Shown here: positions 32,288-42,669 of the stretch, piece after piece
Layout: every line of letters begins with the position of its first letter
Position numbering within the stretch: position 1 is the stretch's first letter
From: Dasysyrphus tricinctus
Taxonomy: Eukaryota; Arthropoda; Insecta; Diptera; Syrphidae
DNA length: 64,000 nt
Assembly: GCA_963921185.1 (NCBI GenBank)
Contig: OY992531.1
Location: 161,326,017 to 161,390,016, forward strand
Direction: 5' to 3'
Translations under genes and position numbers: made by a program
Notes under the pieces: generated by a model
Seen by the model: the letters and a program-made list of their open reading frames with translations, nothing else
Database searches by the model: none
What the model was told of the DNA's origin: nothing

Positions 32288-33229
32288 TTATTCAGAACCA
32301 AACGTGATTCTTCTATTCCTTAAGCGATGAGAACGTCTTGATCTTGATCGAGTAGAAACTTGTTGCTGATGCTCTGAATTCGATAGCTCCTCATTAAAAA
32401 TGGGATCAGATCTTCGCTCCGACCCTGGGTACTCCAAAACGCTTCTCTTTAATATTGGATTCGATAAACTGTCAGTCGATGAGAGTTCAATCACAGGCGT
32501 AGACTTTGGACTCTCAAATACAATGGAGTCTTCACATGGCGGTTGTGTTGATGGCAAAGGTGAATGTGAAGACTGGGACGGTCGAAAATTAGATGAGGAT
32601 GATGGCAACTGTGATGGCGATGGCGGAGACCGTGGTGATGAAATCAGGCTTTCTGAAGTTAATGAAGAATATGGATTAGTACAATTATGGTTATTACTTG
32701 CCTCAACACTTGGTGCATCATCTTTATGATTTGAAACTGTTCGGGCACGGATTTGGTTTTGGTGACGACGCCAGGTACCAAGATTGGTTTGCACTTGATA
32801 CATTTTCCTTCCCATTGATTTGATAACAACCCCTTCTACCCATTTGGATCGTTTAAGATATTGACGGACGAAAACTGTTTGTCCTGTTGAGAATTTTGTC
32901 ATGTAATGTTCATTCTCTTTTCTGTTGAGATCTGGACAGAGGGCGGATAAGACAGTACCGTGGCAACGACCGTGAAGCTTCTCAGCAGGTGATTTCCCAT
33001 CTGCATCTGGAGTTGTACGATATGTGTTGAGGAATATTTGCAACGCGTCTTCTCTGCGTGATGTTGTACATAAAATCTTAGCTAGCGAAGTTTTGAACGT
33101 ACGCACCATACGCTCTGCAGCTCCGTTTGATTCAGGGTTGAAAGGTGCGGACGTCAGATGAGTTATGGCGTGTTGTTTGCAAAATTCTTTAAACTCTGCC
33201 GAAGAAAATTGAGTGCCATTGTCTGACAC
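32288..33229 (-). pseudogene. Gypsy Pol, integrase core and tail (downstream of a nonsense codon)
   Basis: 313 codons in the same frame as the upstream Pol, separated from it only by a TAA. It carries the second and third catalytic residues of integrase: D in SDNGTQFSSAEF and E in NPESNGAAERMVRTFK. A chromodomain-less basic region (GRKMYQVQTNLGTW) and a long Ser/Pro-rich C-terminus rich in SPRSPPSPSQ follow. The array junction sequence lies inside this frame at 32819. Confidence 0.9.
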
Positions 33230-33235
33230 TATAGT

Positions 33236-35296
33236 TTAAGGTAACCCTTCCAATGCAAAGACGGAACGAAGGGCACTAATTGTTGATTTCGAAGTGGTAG
33301 ACTGCATCCGAACAACAAATGGAAACTTCGAGAACGAGTCAACGATGATAAGCCACATACATTTTTCAAAAGGACCAGCGTAGTCGATGTGGATTCGTTC
33401 CCAAGAGTGTTCGGTAACAGGCCAGCTGGTATACTGCTTGGCAGGCTGGGACGCATTTATTTGGCAGGCATTGCACTCATTAACAGTCTGGTGAATCATC
33501 TCATCTATGCGGGGCCACCAACAGTAGCGACGGGAAAGCTGCTTCATCTTGGTTTCTCCCCAGTGACCCTCATGGAGTAATGTTAAGACCCTTGGCTGCA
33601 AACTTTGCGGAACAACTACTCTGGGCTGCTCAGTCTGTAACAAAACAACATTAGTACACACACACAAGCTTAACCTTCGTCGAAAATAGGGCAATAAATT
33701 AGCTTCACAACTTGGCAACTGTTTTGGCCACCCATGCTGGATATAAAATACTACCTTACTTAAAATTTGGTCTTTTTTAGAGTGTTCAGCTACAATAGAT
33801 GAGTTAATTGGGAAATCGTCAATGCAGGAATTGTGAAAAGAGTTCAAGGCGTGACACGATTCATCCAATGCATCAAAGTCCTCATCGGGTCCAATTGGCA
33901 ATCTTGACAGACAGTCAGCATTGGCATGCTGTGCTGTTGGTCGATAACGAATCGAGTAGGTGTAGCTCATTAAAGTAATTGCCCAGCGTTGGAGTCGAGC
34001 TATTGTCATTTGTGGAAGCTTCTTGCTAGGGTTGAAAATTGTTACTAAGGGCTGGTGGTCAGTGATCAACTCAAACTGACGCCCGTACAAGTACTGGTGA
34101 AACTTTTTTACTCCGTATATGATTGATAGGGCTTCCTTTTCTATCTGGCTGTAGTGTTTCTGTGATTCTGTCAATGTTTTTGACGCAAAGGCTATTGGCT
34201 TTTCAGATCCATCCGGATATATGTGAGAAATCACAGCACCGATTCCGTGCGATGATGCGTCTGTCGCAAGAGAGACTGGCAGTTCGTTTTGAAAGTGTAC
34301 TAGCCTTGATACACTCATGAGTTTCTCTTTGCAAATGTTGAAAACTCGTCGCTGTTCACTACCCCACACGAATTTTACATTTTTTGAACGTAGTTTGTTT
34401 AATGGAGCAGCTATCTGTGCAAAATTTTCTATAAACTGATTGTAATAGTTAAGTTTTCCAATGAATGCTTCTAAATCCTTTAGATTACTGGGTTCAGGCA
34501 AGTCTTTGATGGCAAGAAGTCGTGACTCTGATGGACGAATGCCAGTTGCATCTATTATGTGACCCAGATATTCTATTTTACTTTTGGCAAACTCACATTT
34601 CTCTAAACGGCACCGTAGACCATGATTTTCCAGTCGTTCGAGAAAAATTTTCAAATTTTCTAGATGCTCGTCTTTGGTTCTCCCAGAAATGATGACGTCA
34701 TCGACATAAGCAGCGCCAAACAATCCTGCTGTTAGTTGTTCGATGTAGTTCTGAAAAATTCCCGTAGAGCTAGCTGTACAGGAAGGTACACGCAAATATT
34801 GAAAAAGTCCAAACTCAGTAGAAGTGACACAGATTTTCTGAGATTCTTCGTCTAACGGGATCTGGAGATATGCATCAGACAGGTCTATTTTAGTAAAGTA
34901 GCACCCACCTTCAAGGCTGTGAAAAATGTCCAAAACACGTGGGAGAGGATAGCGATTAACTATAAGCTGAGGATTTATTGTTTGTTTGAAATCCCCACAG
35001 ATTCGAATAGAACCGTTTGCTTTCCGAACTGGTACAATGGGGGCTGCCCATTGACTTGTCTCAATTCGTCGAAGAATACCCATTTTAAGAAGTCTTTCTA
35101 ACTCGGCTTTAACAAGTTGTTTTTGTGCAAATGGCACGGGACGGTATTTACAAAATTTTGGCTGCGCGTCAGCTCTTAACACCAGATGACCAACATAACT
35201 ATTGCTGCAACCTAGCTCCGAATTGAATACTGATTTATACCGTTCGCAAAGTGTTTTAGCTTCTGAAGCTAGTTGTTGTTGCGCTTTATCACACAC
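33236..35296 (-). pseudogene. Gypsy Pol: reverse transcriptase, RNase H and integrase N-terminus
   Basis: 686 codons ending at a TAA just before the integrase catalytic motif SDNGTQF. Reverse transcriptase: PVRKANGSIRICGDFK (93-108), FTKIDLSDAYLQIPL (134-148) and catalytic YVDD (197-200). The box usually reading LPFG is VPSCTASS (170-177), an unusual and probably damaging change. RNase H starts near 344 (LATDASSHGIGAV). Integrase zinc domain: HEGHWGETKMKQL with CNACQ, then IHIDYAGPF (first catalytic Asp). It overlaps the Gag-protease frame by 28 bp, consistent with a frameshifted fusion. Confidence 0.92.
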
Positions 35297-36747
35297 ATCA
35301 TCTGAAACTTGCAGGCTAATTCTATATTCTGATGGTTTATGCGAAAATCAAAAGCATCAAACCAGTCTAGTCCCATTATGTTGGAGCCATATTCAATATC
35401 CACGACTAATAAAGGCAACTGACGTATAATGCCTTTCCAAGAAACTTCAACGCAAATTATACCCTTTACTGGCACCTTTACATCACCATACGCTCTCAGT
35501 ACCCGGTCTGTTGATTGACAATTCGGTTCTCCTAAATTCTTATAACCTTGCAAACCTATCAACGAACAGGTTGCTCCAGTGTCTAACTGAAAATCTAGCG
35601 GAACCTTGTTTACCTCAAGTGAAACAAATAACTTCTTATCTCGGCCTTGAGAGTTACCAATTGATTCTTTTAGAGTACAGATCTCTGCATGCTGCATTTG
35701 GTGAATAGAATGTGCAGTTTCTCTAAGGTTTTTGTTTCGATCATTATTAGAATTTGATGTGTTCGGATTAATACTTGAGCGCGGTTGATAAGAGCGATGT
35801 CTAGAACTGGTGCGATTACTTTGTTGGTTATGAGAAATGTCTCTTTGTCTGTGACGTCGACCACGAGCACATGTTCGCCCATTATCATTTGATTTTTTAT
35901 TCGAGAGACACACACTTTGGATATGCCCTTGTCGATGGCATTTGTCACAAACAGAATCTAGATGTTTACAATTTCTGCGGTCATGTTTTTCATTGCAGTC
36001 AGGGCATGACTTTCTACTAAAATAATTCGTATTTTGTGACTTACTTGGGTAAATTGCGTTGACTTCGACAGCATGGGAAGTATTTCTTTTTTCACCATCC
36101 TTCAAAATTGTTGAAGCTCGCTGAGATAACTCGAAAGCTGTGATGATGTCCTCCATCTTCTTTAAGGTTGGATCGCTGTCCTGTGTGGCTGCTAAGCGAA
36201 TATGATCATGCGGTGTATAGAAAACTATCATATCACGGATCATATATTCAGCGTAAGATTGATTACACCCCTCTTTTCGGCAAGTGAATGCACAGTCCTT
36301 GGCAAGTCCTTTAAGATCAGCGATCCAGTCGCAGTAGCTTTGTCCTTGTAACATTTGATGTCGAAGGAATTTACATCTCGAAGCGAGAATATGCAAATCG
36401 GATTTAAAATGTTGTGTGAGCTGAGAGGTTAGCTTGCTAAATGTGTGTGTACTTACGTCTGTTGTTTCGAAAAGTTTCCTCAGTAGTTCCAAAAGATGAT
36501 CGCCGCATGATGACAAGAAAAATGACTTTTTTACATTTTCTTCTGTGACGGAGTTCGCCTCAAAGTGTTGCTGGAGTCGGAAGAGGTAATTTTCCCAGTT
36601 AGCTTTGGCTGGATCGAAAGCTTCAAACTTAGGAACGGTGGTCGATGCACCCGACTTGTTTTCCATGAGCTCTTTCATCATGGCCAGATTGCTCTTCATA
36701 AGAGACTCAAACCATTCTTGCTGCATTTTAATCTGTTTGTCAGCCAT
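35269..36747 (-). CDS. Gypsy Gag and protease
   Basis: About 490 codons. I chose the ATG at 36745-36747 (MADKQIKMQQEW) over an in-frame TTG four codons upstream, which lies in the LTR/primer-site edge. N-terminal Gag: FEAFDPAKANWENYLFRLQQ and KKSFFLSSCGDHLLELL. Zinc knuckles: CPDCNEKHDRRNC and CDKCHRQGHIQSVC. The protease follows with FQLDTGATCSLIG (active-site DTG) and ends NIMGLDWFDAFDF. No stop is present, so this half of the element is open. Confidence 0.92.
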   Translation of the reverse strand: MADKQIKMQQEWFESLMKSNLAMMKELMENKSGASTTVPKFEAFDPAKANWENYLFRLQQHFEANSVTEENVKKSFFLSSCGDHLLELLRKLFETTDVSTHTFSKLTSQLTQHFKSDLHILASRCKFLRHQMLQGQSYCDWIADLKGLAKDCAFTCRKEGCNQSYAEYMIRDMIVFYTPHDHIRLAATQDSDPTLKKMEDIITAFELSQRASTILKDGEKRNTSHAVEVNAIYPSKSQNTNYFSRKSCPDCNEKHDRRNCKHLDSVCDKCHRQGHIQSVCLSNKKSNDNGRTCARGRRHRQRDISHNQQSNRTSSRHRSYQPRSSINPNTSNSNNDRNKNLRETAHSIHQMQHAEICTLKESIGNSQGRDKKLFVSLEVNKVPLDFQLDTGATCSLIGLQGYKNLGEPNCQSTDRVLRAYGDVKVPVKGIICVEVSWKGIIRQLPLLVVDIEYGSNIMGLDWFDAFDFRINHQNIELACKFQMMCVIKRNNN

Positions 36748-36757
36748 CCTCGTCGCC

Positions 36758-37056
36758 AATTAATATGATTTAATGGGTTCAGTAAAACTCAATCAATTAA
36801 CAATAGTAATTCATTTAATATTAATTAATAGCAAAATTATAAAAACTAGAAAGTATATACGTATTAATTTACAATTATAAAATATTCAAGAATGGTTGAG
36901 TAGGCAGAAGAACTAGTCACGTTGACGGCTGGATAGAGAAGAAAAGTAACCTCCAAACATGTGGCCGGAAAATAACATTCATTATGACGAAGTGCATTCA
37001 GCAATAATTATCGTCAATAAGTTTATGGCTGTTTCGTGGAACTGTCAAACTCAACA
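36758..37056 (-). repeat. Gypsy 5' LTR
   Basis: 299 bp, matching the 3' LTR except for an extra GTAAC near 36945 and a few substitutions. The Gag start lies only about 10 bp beyond it. Confidence 0.88.
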
Positions 37057-37400
37057 ATAATGGTTCGATTTGGATGATTGGAACATTCTGAGTCCCAATT
37101 TTAGTTAAACTCTGAATTCTGAAAAAATTTTAATTTGAACAAATATTTCAAAAAAAATTCACTGAGGACAATGTAATACTCATTTCCATACGAAATTAGT
37201 ATAAAGTTATGGAACTGGTGGATATAATTCTTCCTCATTTCAAAACTAATGGTTCGATGCTGATGATAGGAACGTTCTTGAGTCTCAGTTTGAGTCCTAT
37301 TCTGAGTTCTAAGAAAAATGGTTTTAAAAAAATTCACTAAGCACATTAAATTCAAACTTCGTATGAAATTTACAAATATTATGAGGCGTCCCATATGATT
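37057..37400. repeat. 190-bp tandem repeat, far side of Gypsy
   Basis: Continues the repeat broken at 31980: TAATGGTTCGATTTGGATGA at the Gypsy edge, then a second, more diverged period from about 37203. It fades out near 37400. 37400-37790 is AT-rich and featureless. Confidence 0.7.
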
Positions 37401-37790
37401 TTTTTAAGACTTGTTAAAAATAAAAGGCATAAATGTTTAATACAAACCGCTTGATCATTGGAAGCTATTTGGTTTACAAAACTGATTTATGTATGTGCTT
37501 CTTCGAAAGAAATTTATTATTAGACTGCGATTTTTTTAATGTGGTATAAAACTGAAATGCAATAATGCATTCATGCAGGTGGTTGTACATTTTTTATATA
37601 CATATGTGCATACTATGCATGTTTACATTTGAGTTCGATAGATATATTATAGATATATGACAAAATATATCATGAACTACATAGATATGCAAACCTACCA
37701 AAATATTTTCAATACATTATGTTCTGTCATATAAATATGTTTCCACAATAACATTATGTGTCATATATGTGGTCATGTGGAAAAGTAGGT

Positions 37791-37850
37791 ACTGCAAAAG
37801 CATTGCAAATGAGACGAATTAAAAAATATTTAAATGCAAATCAAATTTGA
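37791..37850 (+). pseudogene. Second Harbinger remnant, transposase C-terminus
   Basis: Reads AKALQMRRIKKYLNANQI then stop. It is homologous to the end of the transposase at 22365 but clearly diverged (NANQI versus NANKI, several substitutions and an indel). It therefore derives from another Harbinger copy, not from the array. Confidence 0.65.
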
Positions 37851-37893
37851 CTAAAGGAACTTTATTTATTGTAGGTACTTTTTTCATAAAAAA

Positions 37894-38253
37894 TTATGCA
37901 GTGTAATGTTTTATTAATTCTTCATTCACTATTTGGAAAATCCTCGCATGCAGAGAAAGTTTCACAACTTCTGGAAGTGGTCTTATTTTATGTGCCATGT
38001 TCATCATGAATTCGCCATCTGCATCCATTGGAGGGTGATTTTGCTCCTGTAAGTGGTTGGTAACAGTTTTTTTGAACCACCGAGAAATTCGGACAAAACT
38101 TCCTCTGACTTTCTCTTGGTGCCCCTCCTTGGAGCAGATGGAGGCACATCAGATTCCCACCCAGGATCAAAAGATTCATTGAGTTCCAGGTTGCCATCAT
38201 CTTTTTCATTTTGACTTGTATCTGGTTCTGTAGTACCATAGTTTCCAGTTTGT
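37894..38253 (-). pseudogene. BESS-motif accessory gene of Harbinger, last exon
   Basis: Minus strand. A splice-acceptor-like TTTTAATAG precedes TGNYGTTEPDTSQNEKDDGN, then an acidic linker and a basic PRRGTKRKSEEVL stretch. After an A-run frameshift (GGTTCAAAAAAACTG, about 38066-38078) the frame continues DADGEFMMNMAHKIRPLPEV and ends KHYTA. The last part resembles a BESS protein-interaction motif of MADF/BESS proteins. Such genes accompany Harbinger transposases as DNA-binding partners, and this one converges on the transposase end at 37850. Upstream exons were not recognised. Confidence 0.55.
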
Positions 38254-38357
38254 CTATTAAAAAGTAACACAAAAATATGATTAATTTTATATTTTAATAA
38301 TGAAAGGGTATTCTTTTAATTTTATTCAACGCCGCAACAAGCTGCGGAGGAATATAC

Positions 38358-38392
38358 ATATGAACTTATGTATATTCTACATAAGTTCATAT
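38358..38392. repeat. Perfect 15-bp hairpin
   Basis: ATATGAACTTATGTA, a 5-base loop, and the exact complement. It lies just before the CAGTGGCGATT motif at 38401. Confidence 0.8.
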
Positions 38393-38817
38393 TAATGGGT
38401 CAGTGGCGATTTCTGGTCTTGAGTTCTGGGTTGGCTACGAATAATCCTTTGATCAAAGCTGAATGTAATAAAAGCAAACATTTCTAATTGTTTCCTCTAT
38501 AATGAGTTTTAATTCAACTCATTTATCTATACCTACATAAAATCCAGTCGTCACTCTATTTTCACAAAAATTTCGAGAACCGGTTCCTTAAAATTTTCAC
38601 TTTTTCTTAACTTCGACAACATTTCTTTCTCTATTGACACATTAGTTCAAATTATTACATATATTTAAACACTTTGAAAAATAAGGTTGAAATTATTGTA
38701 AATATAGTAAAAAAACATGCTTTTAAGCCTTTCGAAGCCTCTCAGCTACTCAAATTTTATGAAAATGTAACCTGTAAACTGTAACGCTCTAAAAAATTGA
38801 GGATTAATCTCTCTATA

Positions 38818-38956
38818 TGGCGTTTTTCTTTTTAACTCAGAGCAGACCAGATCAGATTCAGAAATTGAAAATCTTATTATCTGAGCCCTCTGATTCAATT
38901 ATTTTTGTGTTTTGAATCTGATCTGATCTGCCCTGAGCTAAAATAGAAAAACGCCA
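38818..38956. mobile_element. Short hairpin MITE
   Basis: About 140 bp with long imperfect inverted repeats: TGGCGTTTTTCTTTTTAACT and the complement of TGGCGTTTTTCTATTTTAGC, followed by CAGATCAGATTC-type repeats. Short A/T-rich flanks resemble a TA or ATA duplication. Confidence 0.7.
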
Positions 38957-40189
38957 ATAGACACCTTATTTTTAAAAATCAAAGCAATATTTCTCGACTG
39001 ATAGCAAATTTAATGCAGTTGGATCGACAATTTTTGATTTTATTTGGTTTCTACGGCTACCTTGGAAATTATCAAAATGTACATTTTCTTATAATTAATT
39101 AATAAATTGAAAATCAATACTCAAGCTTTGAGCAACGTACCGCAATGTTTCATATATCAAATTTTTATTAGGATTGGTGAAATAGAATTTTGAAAAATTA
39201 AATCCATTTTGTGCACTTGGTTGATAAATATAAGCCATATAGTTTGCCAAAAGGGGGATTAATTTAGTAGTTTTTAATGTGAGACTTTTTTAAAAACACA
39301 TTTTTGATATTTTACTTCCAATTGAGCTATATAATTTAGATATTTCTGATTTCTTAAGACAAAAACTAAATCAAAAATAAGGTGTATTTTAGTTCCTTAA
39401 TATTCAAGCTATGTATGTATTTTTCAGGTAAATGTGCTCGAAAACCATATATTTATATAGATGCCATAAGTTTGTTTCCCCCTAAAATTTCTTGTGAAGT
39501 TTCTTATAAATTTGGTTGGCTGAAAATAATTTTAATTATTATAATCCATTATTTGACACCTCATTTTGGGATATTACAAAAATTACCAATGTTGATAAGT
39601 TACATTTATACTGAATTCTTTCAGTTATTTTCATATTAAAAATTAAAGGTATTTTTTTTTTGTACATTTTTCTTATTATTTGCGTGGTTTACAATGATGT
39701 ATGATACATTGAAATAGAAGTATTTTTAATTGTTAATCAAAAAAAATCTGATTCATTAAAATCCGTTGGTAATTAAAAAAGTTATTAACGTTTTAGTGAG
39801 TCCGGAACAATGTACAACAAAGCATGTTTTAAATGTATTAAATTCAAATAATATTTTATCCCTGCTCTGGTGTTGGATATACAGCTTTGTGATTACCTAC
39901 ATATATTTAGTCTCTATACTTAATTTAAATACTTGATTAAATTTTTTTTTCTATGTTCAATATTTATATGAAACTTTTAGATATTAATGCCATTAAGTAG
40001 GTGTAAAAAAACATTACTTCAAATTGTTTTTACATTTTTTTCATAGTAACCATGTAAAAAATAATATTTTTTTTTATAAATCTAACGATTATCCTACTGA
40101 CAGTATTTTAAAACCTTAATTATAAAGATTCATGCAGATTTGTTTGAGTAATCATTATATTAATGAAGCTATGTTGATCAGTTTTTTAA

Positions 40190-40510
40190 TTAAAATGCAT
40201 TTTATTTGTAAAAAATCATTTAAAAAAATTTTAGCACCGCTCATGTAAGTTTGATGGTAAAACATTGTATAACATAATCTTAGAAGAGAAAATAAGCATT
40301 TTTTGTTTTTTCAAATTGTGAAATTTTTCATCAACTTTTGAATTTAGAATGCTGCAAATCGAATTGAAGGCAGACTTACTCACCCCTTTAGTATGAAATT
40401 TTTTACCGCTTTTCAATGATTTTTTCACACAATGTAGCGTGTCATTTTGGCTTTATTTAAAGACCTTAACCTTGAAGATCGAATGCGTAGAATGGGAGTT
40501 ATGATTTTTT
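40190..40510. repeat. Interspersed repeat, also at 43560-43710 and 43860-44080
   Basis: Shared landmarks in the same order: TTAGTATGAAATTTTT or a variant, an ACAC/ACAAAATGTAG run, then CTTAG(T/C)(C/T)TTG(A/T)AGATC and GTTATAA or GTTATGA. The three copies are diverged and have no coding capacity. Confidence 0.55.
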
Positions 40511-41204
40511 CAAGTAGACCATATAAAATTCGAACTAAAATATTTGCTTCAGATAAACTAGGTTCTCCACTGGTGGGTACTGGTCGGCAATCAACTCACA
40601 TTTTTCTACCCAGGCGTTGGCTCTTTCAATAGAGCCAACCTGTGTGGGTATTTTTGTGGGTCTGTTCTTAAAGATAGAGTGAGACAGCACATCGGGAATA
40701 ATATGTAGTTTGTATGAGATTTGTTGGCGCAAATTTTTGTAGCCAACCCGGCCAATATTGAAAGAAAAATAATATAAAGAGATTTCTACTTTGTATGGGA
40801 TTAATATAGCACGTAGGGGTTGCAGTGAATGGCTCGTTTTATAATGATTTAAAAGGATTGGGGTGTTGTTTTTTTTATCAACATAAAAGGATATTTTATT
40901 CTCAAGTTTTAATACAAACAAATTGTTTGTATAGTACGTGTATTCAAGACGAAATTTTAGGGTTGGCGCAGCCAACCTAGCCAACTGAGAGGAATCGCCA
41001 CTGGAGTATTGGACACACCAAACTCCAAGACCAAGATATTATGGGAATATCTGGAAAAAAAGCTGAGAAAATGATTTTTTCGCATATCTCGAAAACGCTT
41101 CTTTGGAAAAAAAATTATTTTGATTTTCGTGTTCAGTGACCCAAAATTAGTCTAGAAAATATATTTTTTCTAAGGACCCTACCATGACCCAAAATTTTGT
41201 AAAC

Positions 41205-41621
41205 TAGTGTAATCCATCTGATTTATTGGCATTAACGGCCGGGCATTTCTTGCGAGGAGGCCTTCTCCTAGCTTTTCCTGAACCTAATTTGGCCGACGCC
41301 AATTTGTCCTTAATTAATCGGTGGGAAAAAGTAAGATGCCTTCAACAGCAATTCTGTCGTCGCTGGAAGGACGAGTACCTAAAAGAACTCCATCAAACAA
41401 ATAAATGGCAAAAGCCCCAAGAAGATGTCAAGGTAAATGACTTAGTCGTGATTAAAAACGAAAATTTGCCATCAACTGAATGGTTACTTGGACGAGTTTT
41501 AAATGTACACCCCGGCGCCGATGGAAGAGTGAGAGTGGTGACGCTAAGAACCCAAAATGGGGAAATTAGTCGACCAGTTGTAAAACTTTGCCTTTTGCCA
41601 CTAAAATACCTTAACCTTTAA
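41205..41621 (+). pseudogene. BEL/Pao Pol, C-terminal domain only
   Basis: About 137 codons equivalent to the conserved domain after BEL/Pao integrase (DUF5641-type): LALTAGHFLRGG, LINRWEKVRCLQQQFCRRWK, then DLVVIKNENLPSTEWLLGRV, VHPGADGRVRVVTLRTQNGE and RPVVKLCLLP. The frame enters from a breakpoint near 41205, so protease, reverse transcriptase, RNase H and the integrase core are missing. The stop is about 130 bp before a polypurine tract (AAGGGGGGCAG) and LTR. Confidence 0.85.
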
Positions 41622-41758
41622 TAAATTTATTGATATGCCTTTCAATTATTTAAGAGCCTTATACTTAAACCTTTTTTTTTTTAATACTCTTTTTTTTCAC
41701 TCATTTAATTTTTTTTTATTATCTTTTTTTTGGCGCATTACGCCAAGGGGGGCAGTAA

Positions 41759-42487
41759 TGTTCGTGTACATTTGAGTGTTTGCACTCCGTTTTCGGCCCA
41801 GTCCGCAATTGGACGTTCTATCCCAGTCCGCACTTAGACGGAAAGCGGAGTAGATACAAATCGATGTATACACGAACAGGCCTAAAGCTAGAACTAAATA
41901 TAATGCTCGGAGGGGCACTTAAGTGGTCGGAAGAAAACAAGCGAGTACACGGAAAGCATATGACGGTGACTATAATTGCGGAGTGGAGCGTTTCGTCAAG
42001 TTTCGTTCAACTTTGGTTACGGAAGTGAGGTGCGTTCCGGAGCGCACCTCACTTAAGTAAAACTGACATTTGGTGAAATAGGAGTGCCAAAAAGAGATAG
42101 ACGATAATTACATTATGGGTGTGTTCCCCTTTTTTCGGTACGGAAAGCTACTTTTCGTTGGTTTTTGACATTAGCTTCAGTGCCCTTCCGACTATTATAG
42201 TTCTACCTTAACCCTGACCATGGTTTCTACACCTGAACGCAACCCCGTATATAGAATACTGGTAAATTGGTTCCTTTTTTCGTTTAGTTGTAGAAGCCAT
42301 TTTGGTCTTTATAAGCATTCTCAACACAGCAGTCGTTTAGTGCAGTTCTCGTTTCTTAAAATTAACTTAAAAATTACTTACGCTACTCACAGTTAACTTA
42401 TTCTATTTTAAAACAAAGAGTACCTACTTTGTAACAAAAGTATAAATTTACGAAAAAATAAAACACTAGAAACTAAAAGGGATTACA
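41759..42487 (+). repeat. BEL/Pao 3' LTR
   Basis: Starts TGTTCGTGTACATTTGAGTG right after the polypurine tract. It holds a TATAAG box (42310-42315), an initiator-like TCGTTTAGTGCAG about 25 bp later and AATAAA (42457-42462). The end at ATTACA (42487) is inferred. The GC-rich palindrome GAGGTGCGTTCCGGAGCGCA with CCTC (about 42029-42052) is inside it. No second LTR is present. Confidence 0.6.
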
Positions 42488-42669
42488 GTTTTGTTATTTG
42501 GTGTGTGCGCTGTGAGAATCATCGTTTGGGTTGAGTGGTTGCTACTGCGCTGCCGCTTTCATTTGGGAGATTTGCCAAAGCGTGCGAGCTTTTCTATTGG
42601 CCCATTTTGTGCCGAAACAGCCTTAAGTTTAACAAATATATAAATTACATGTCAAAAAAATTTAAATTA

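Larger units (their letters stand above)
19000..32818. repeat. Three-copy tandem array, unit about 4.6 kb
   Basis: Units are 19000-23584 (A), 23585-28200 (B) and 28201-32818 (C). Each contains, in order, a 5'-truncated mariner, the right half of the LTR-like element, the Harbinger C-terminus, a copy of a 190-bp repeat, a Gypsy 3' LTR and the 3' end of the Gypsy integrase frame (minus strand). At both internal junctions Gypsy sequence CCCATTGATTTG runs straight into mariner TTTGCAATTTAACC, sharing TTTG. Unit A is about 31 bp shorter, mostly from one 34-bp deletion near 22499. Otherwise the units differ by scattered single bases and homopolymer lengths. Confidence 0.93.
31981..37056 (-). mobile_element. 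Full-length Ty3/Gypsy retrotransposon
   Basis: Minus strand. 5' LTR 36758-37056 and 3' LTR 31981-32275, almost identical apart from a 5-bp GTAAC insertion in the 5' copy and a few substitutions. Next to the 5' LTR lies a putative primer-binding site (GGCGACGAGG on the minus strand), and a polypurine tract GGGGGAGC precedes the 3' LTR. Gag and Pol follow in order. LTR similarity implies a young insertion. It interrupts the 190-bp tandem repeat. Lineage resembles Mag-type elements by gag and pol style, which is a tentative call. Confidence 0.93.
38401..41003. other. Interval bounded by two hAT-like ends, pairing uncertain
   Basis: 38401 begins CAGTGGCGATTTCTGG and 41003 closes with the complement of CAGTGGCGATTCCTCT. 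Both also carry GGTTGGCT further inside. This looks like a hAT-type terminal repeat pair, but the flanking 8-mers (TAATGGGT and GAGTATTG) do not match, so the two ends may be from different copies. Inside, 38960-40190 is AT-rich with no gene visible. 40535-40984 has an open minus frame without recognisable domains. Confidence 0.35.

Noticed and set aside
32400..32729. 109-codon plus-strand open frame rich in Asp/Gly, repeated three times
   Set aside because: It is the antisense shadow of the Ser/Pro-rich Gypsy integrase tail and repeats only because the array repeats.
40535..40984. 149-codon minus-strand open frame
   Set aside because: No domain recognised. It ends in the hAT-like terminus and crosses low-complexity sequence. 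Kept only as a note in the interval entry.
38401..41003. A single 2.6-kb hAT element bounded by CAGTGGCGATT ends
   Set aside because: The 8-bp flanks differ and no hAT transposase frame is present, so the two ends cannot be assigned to one insertion.
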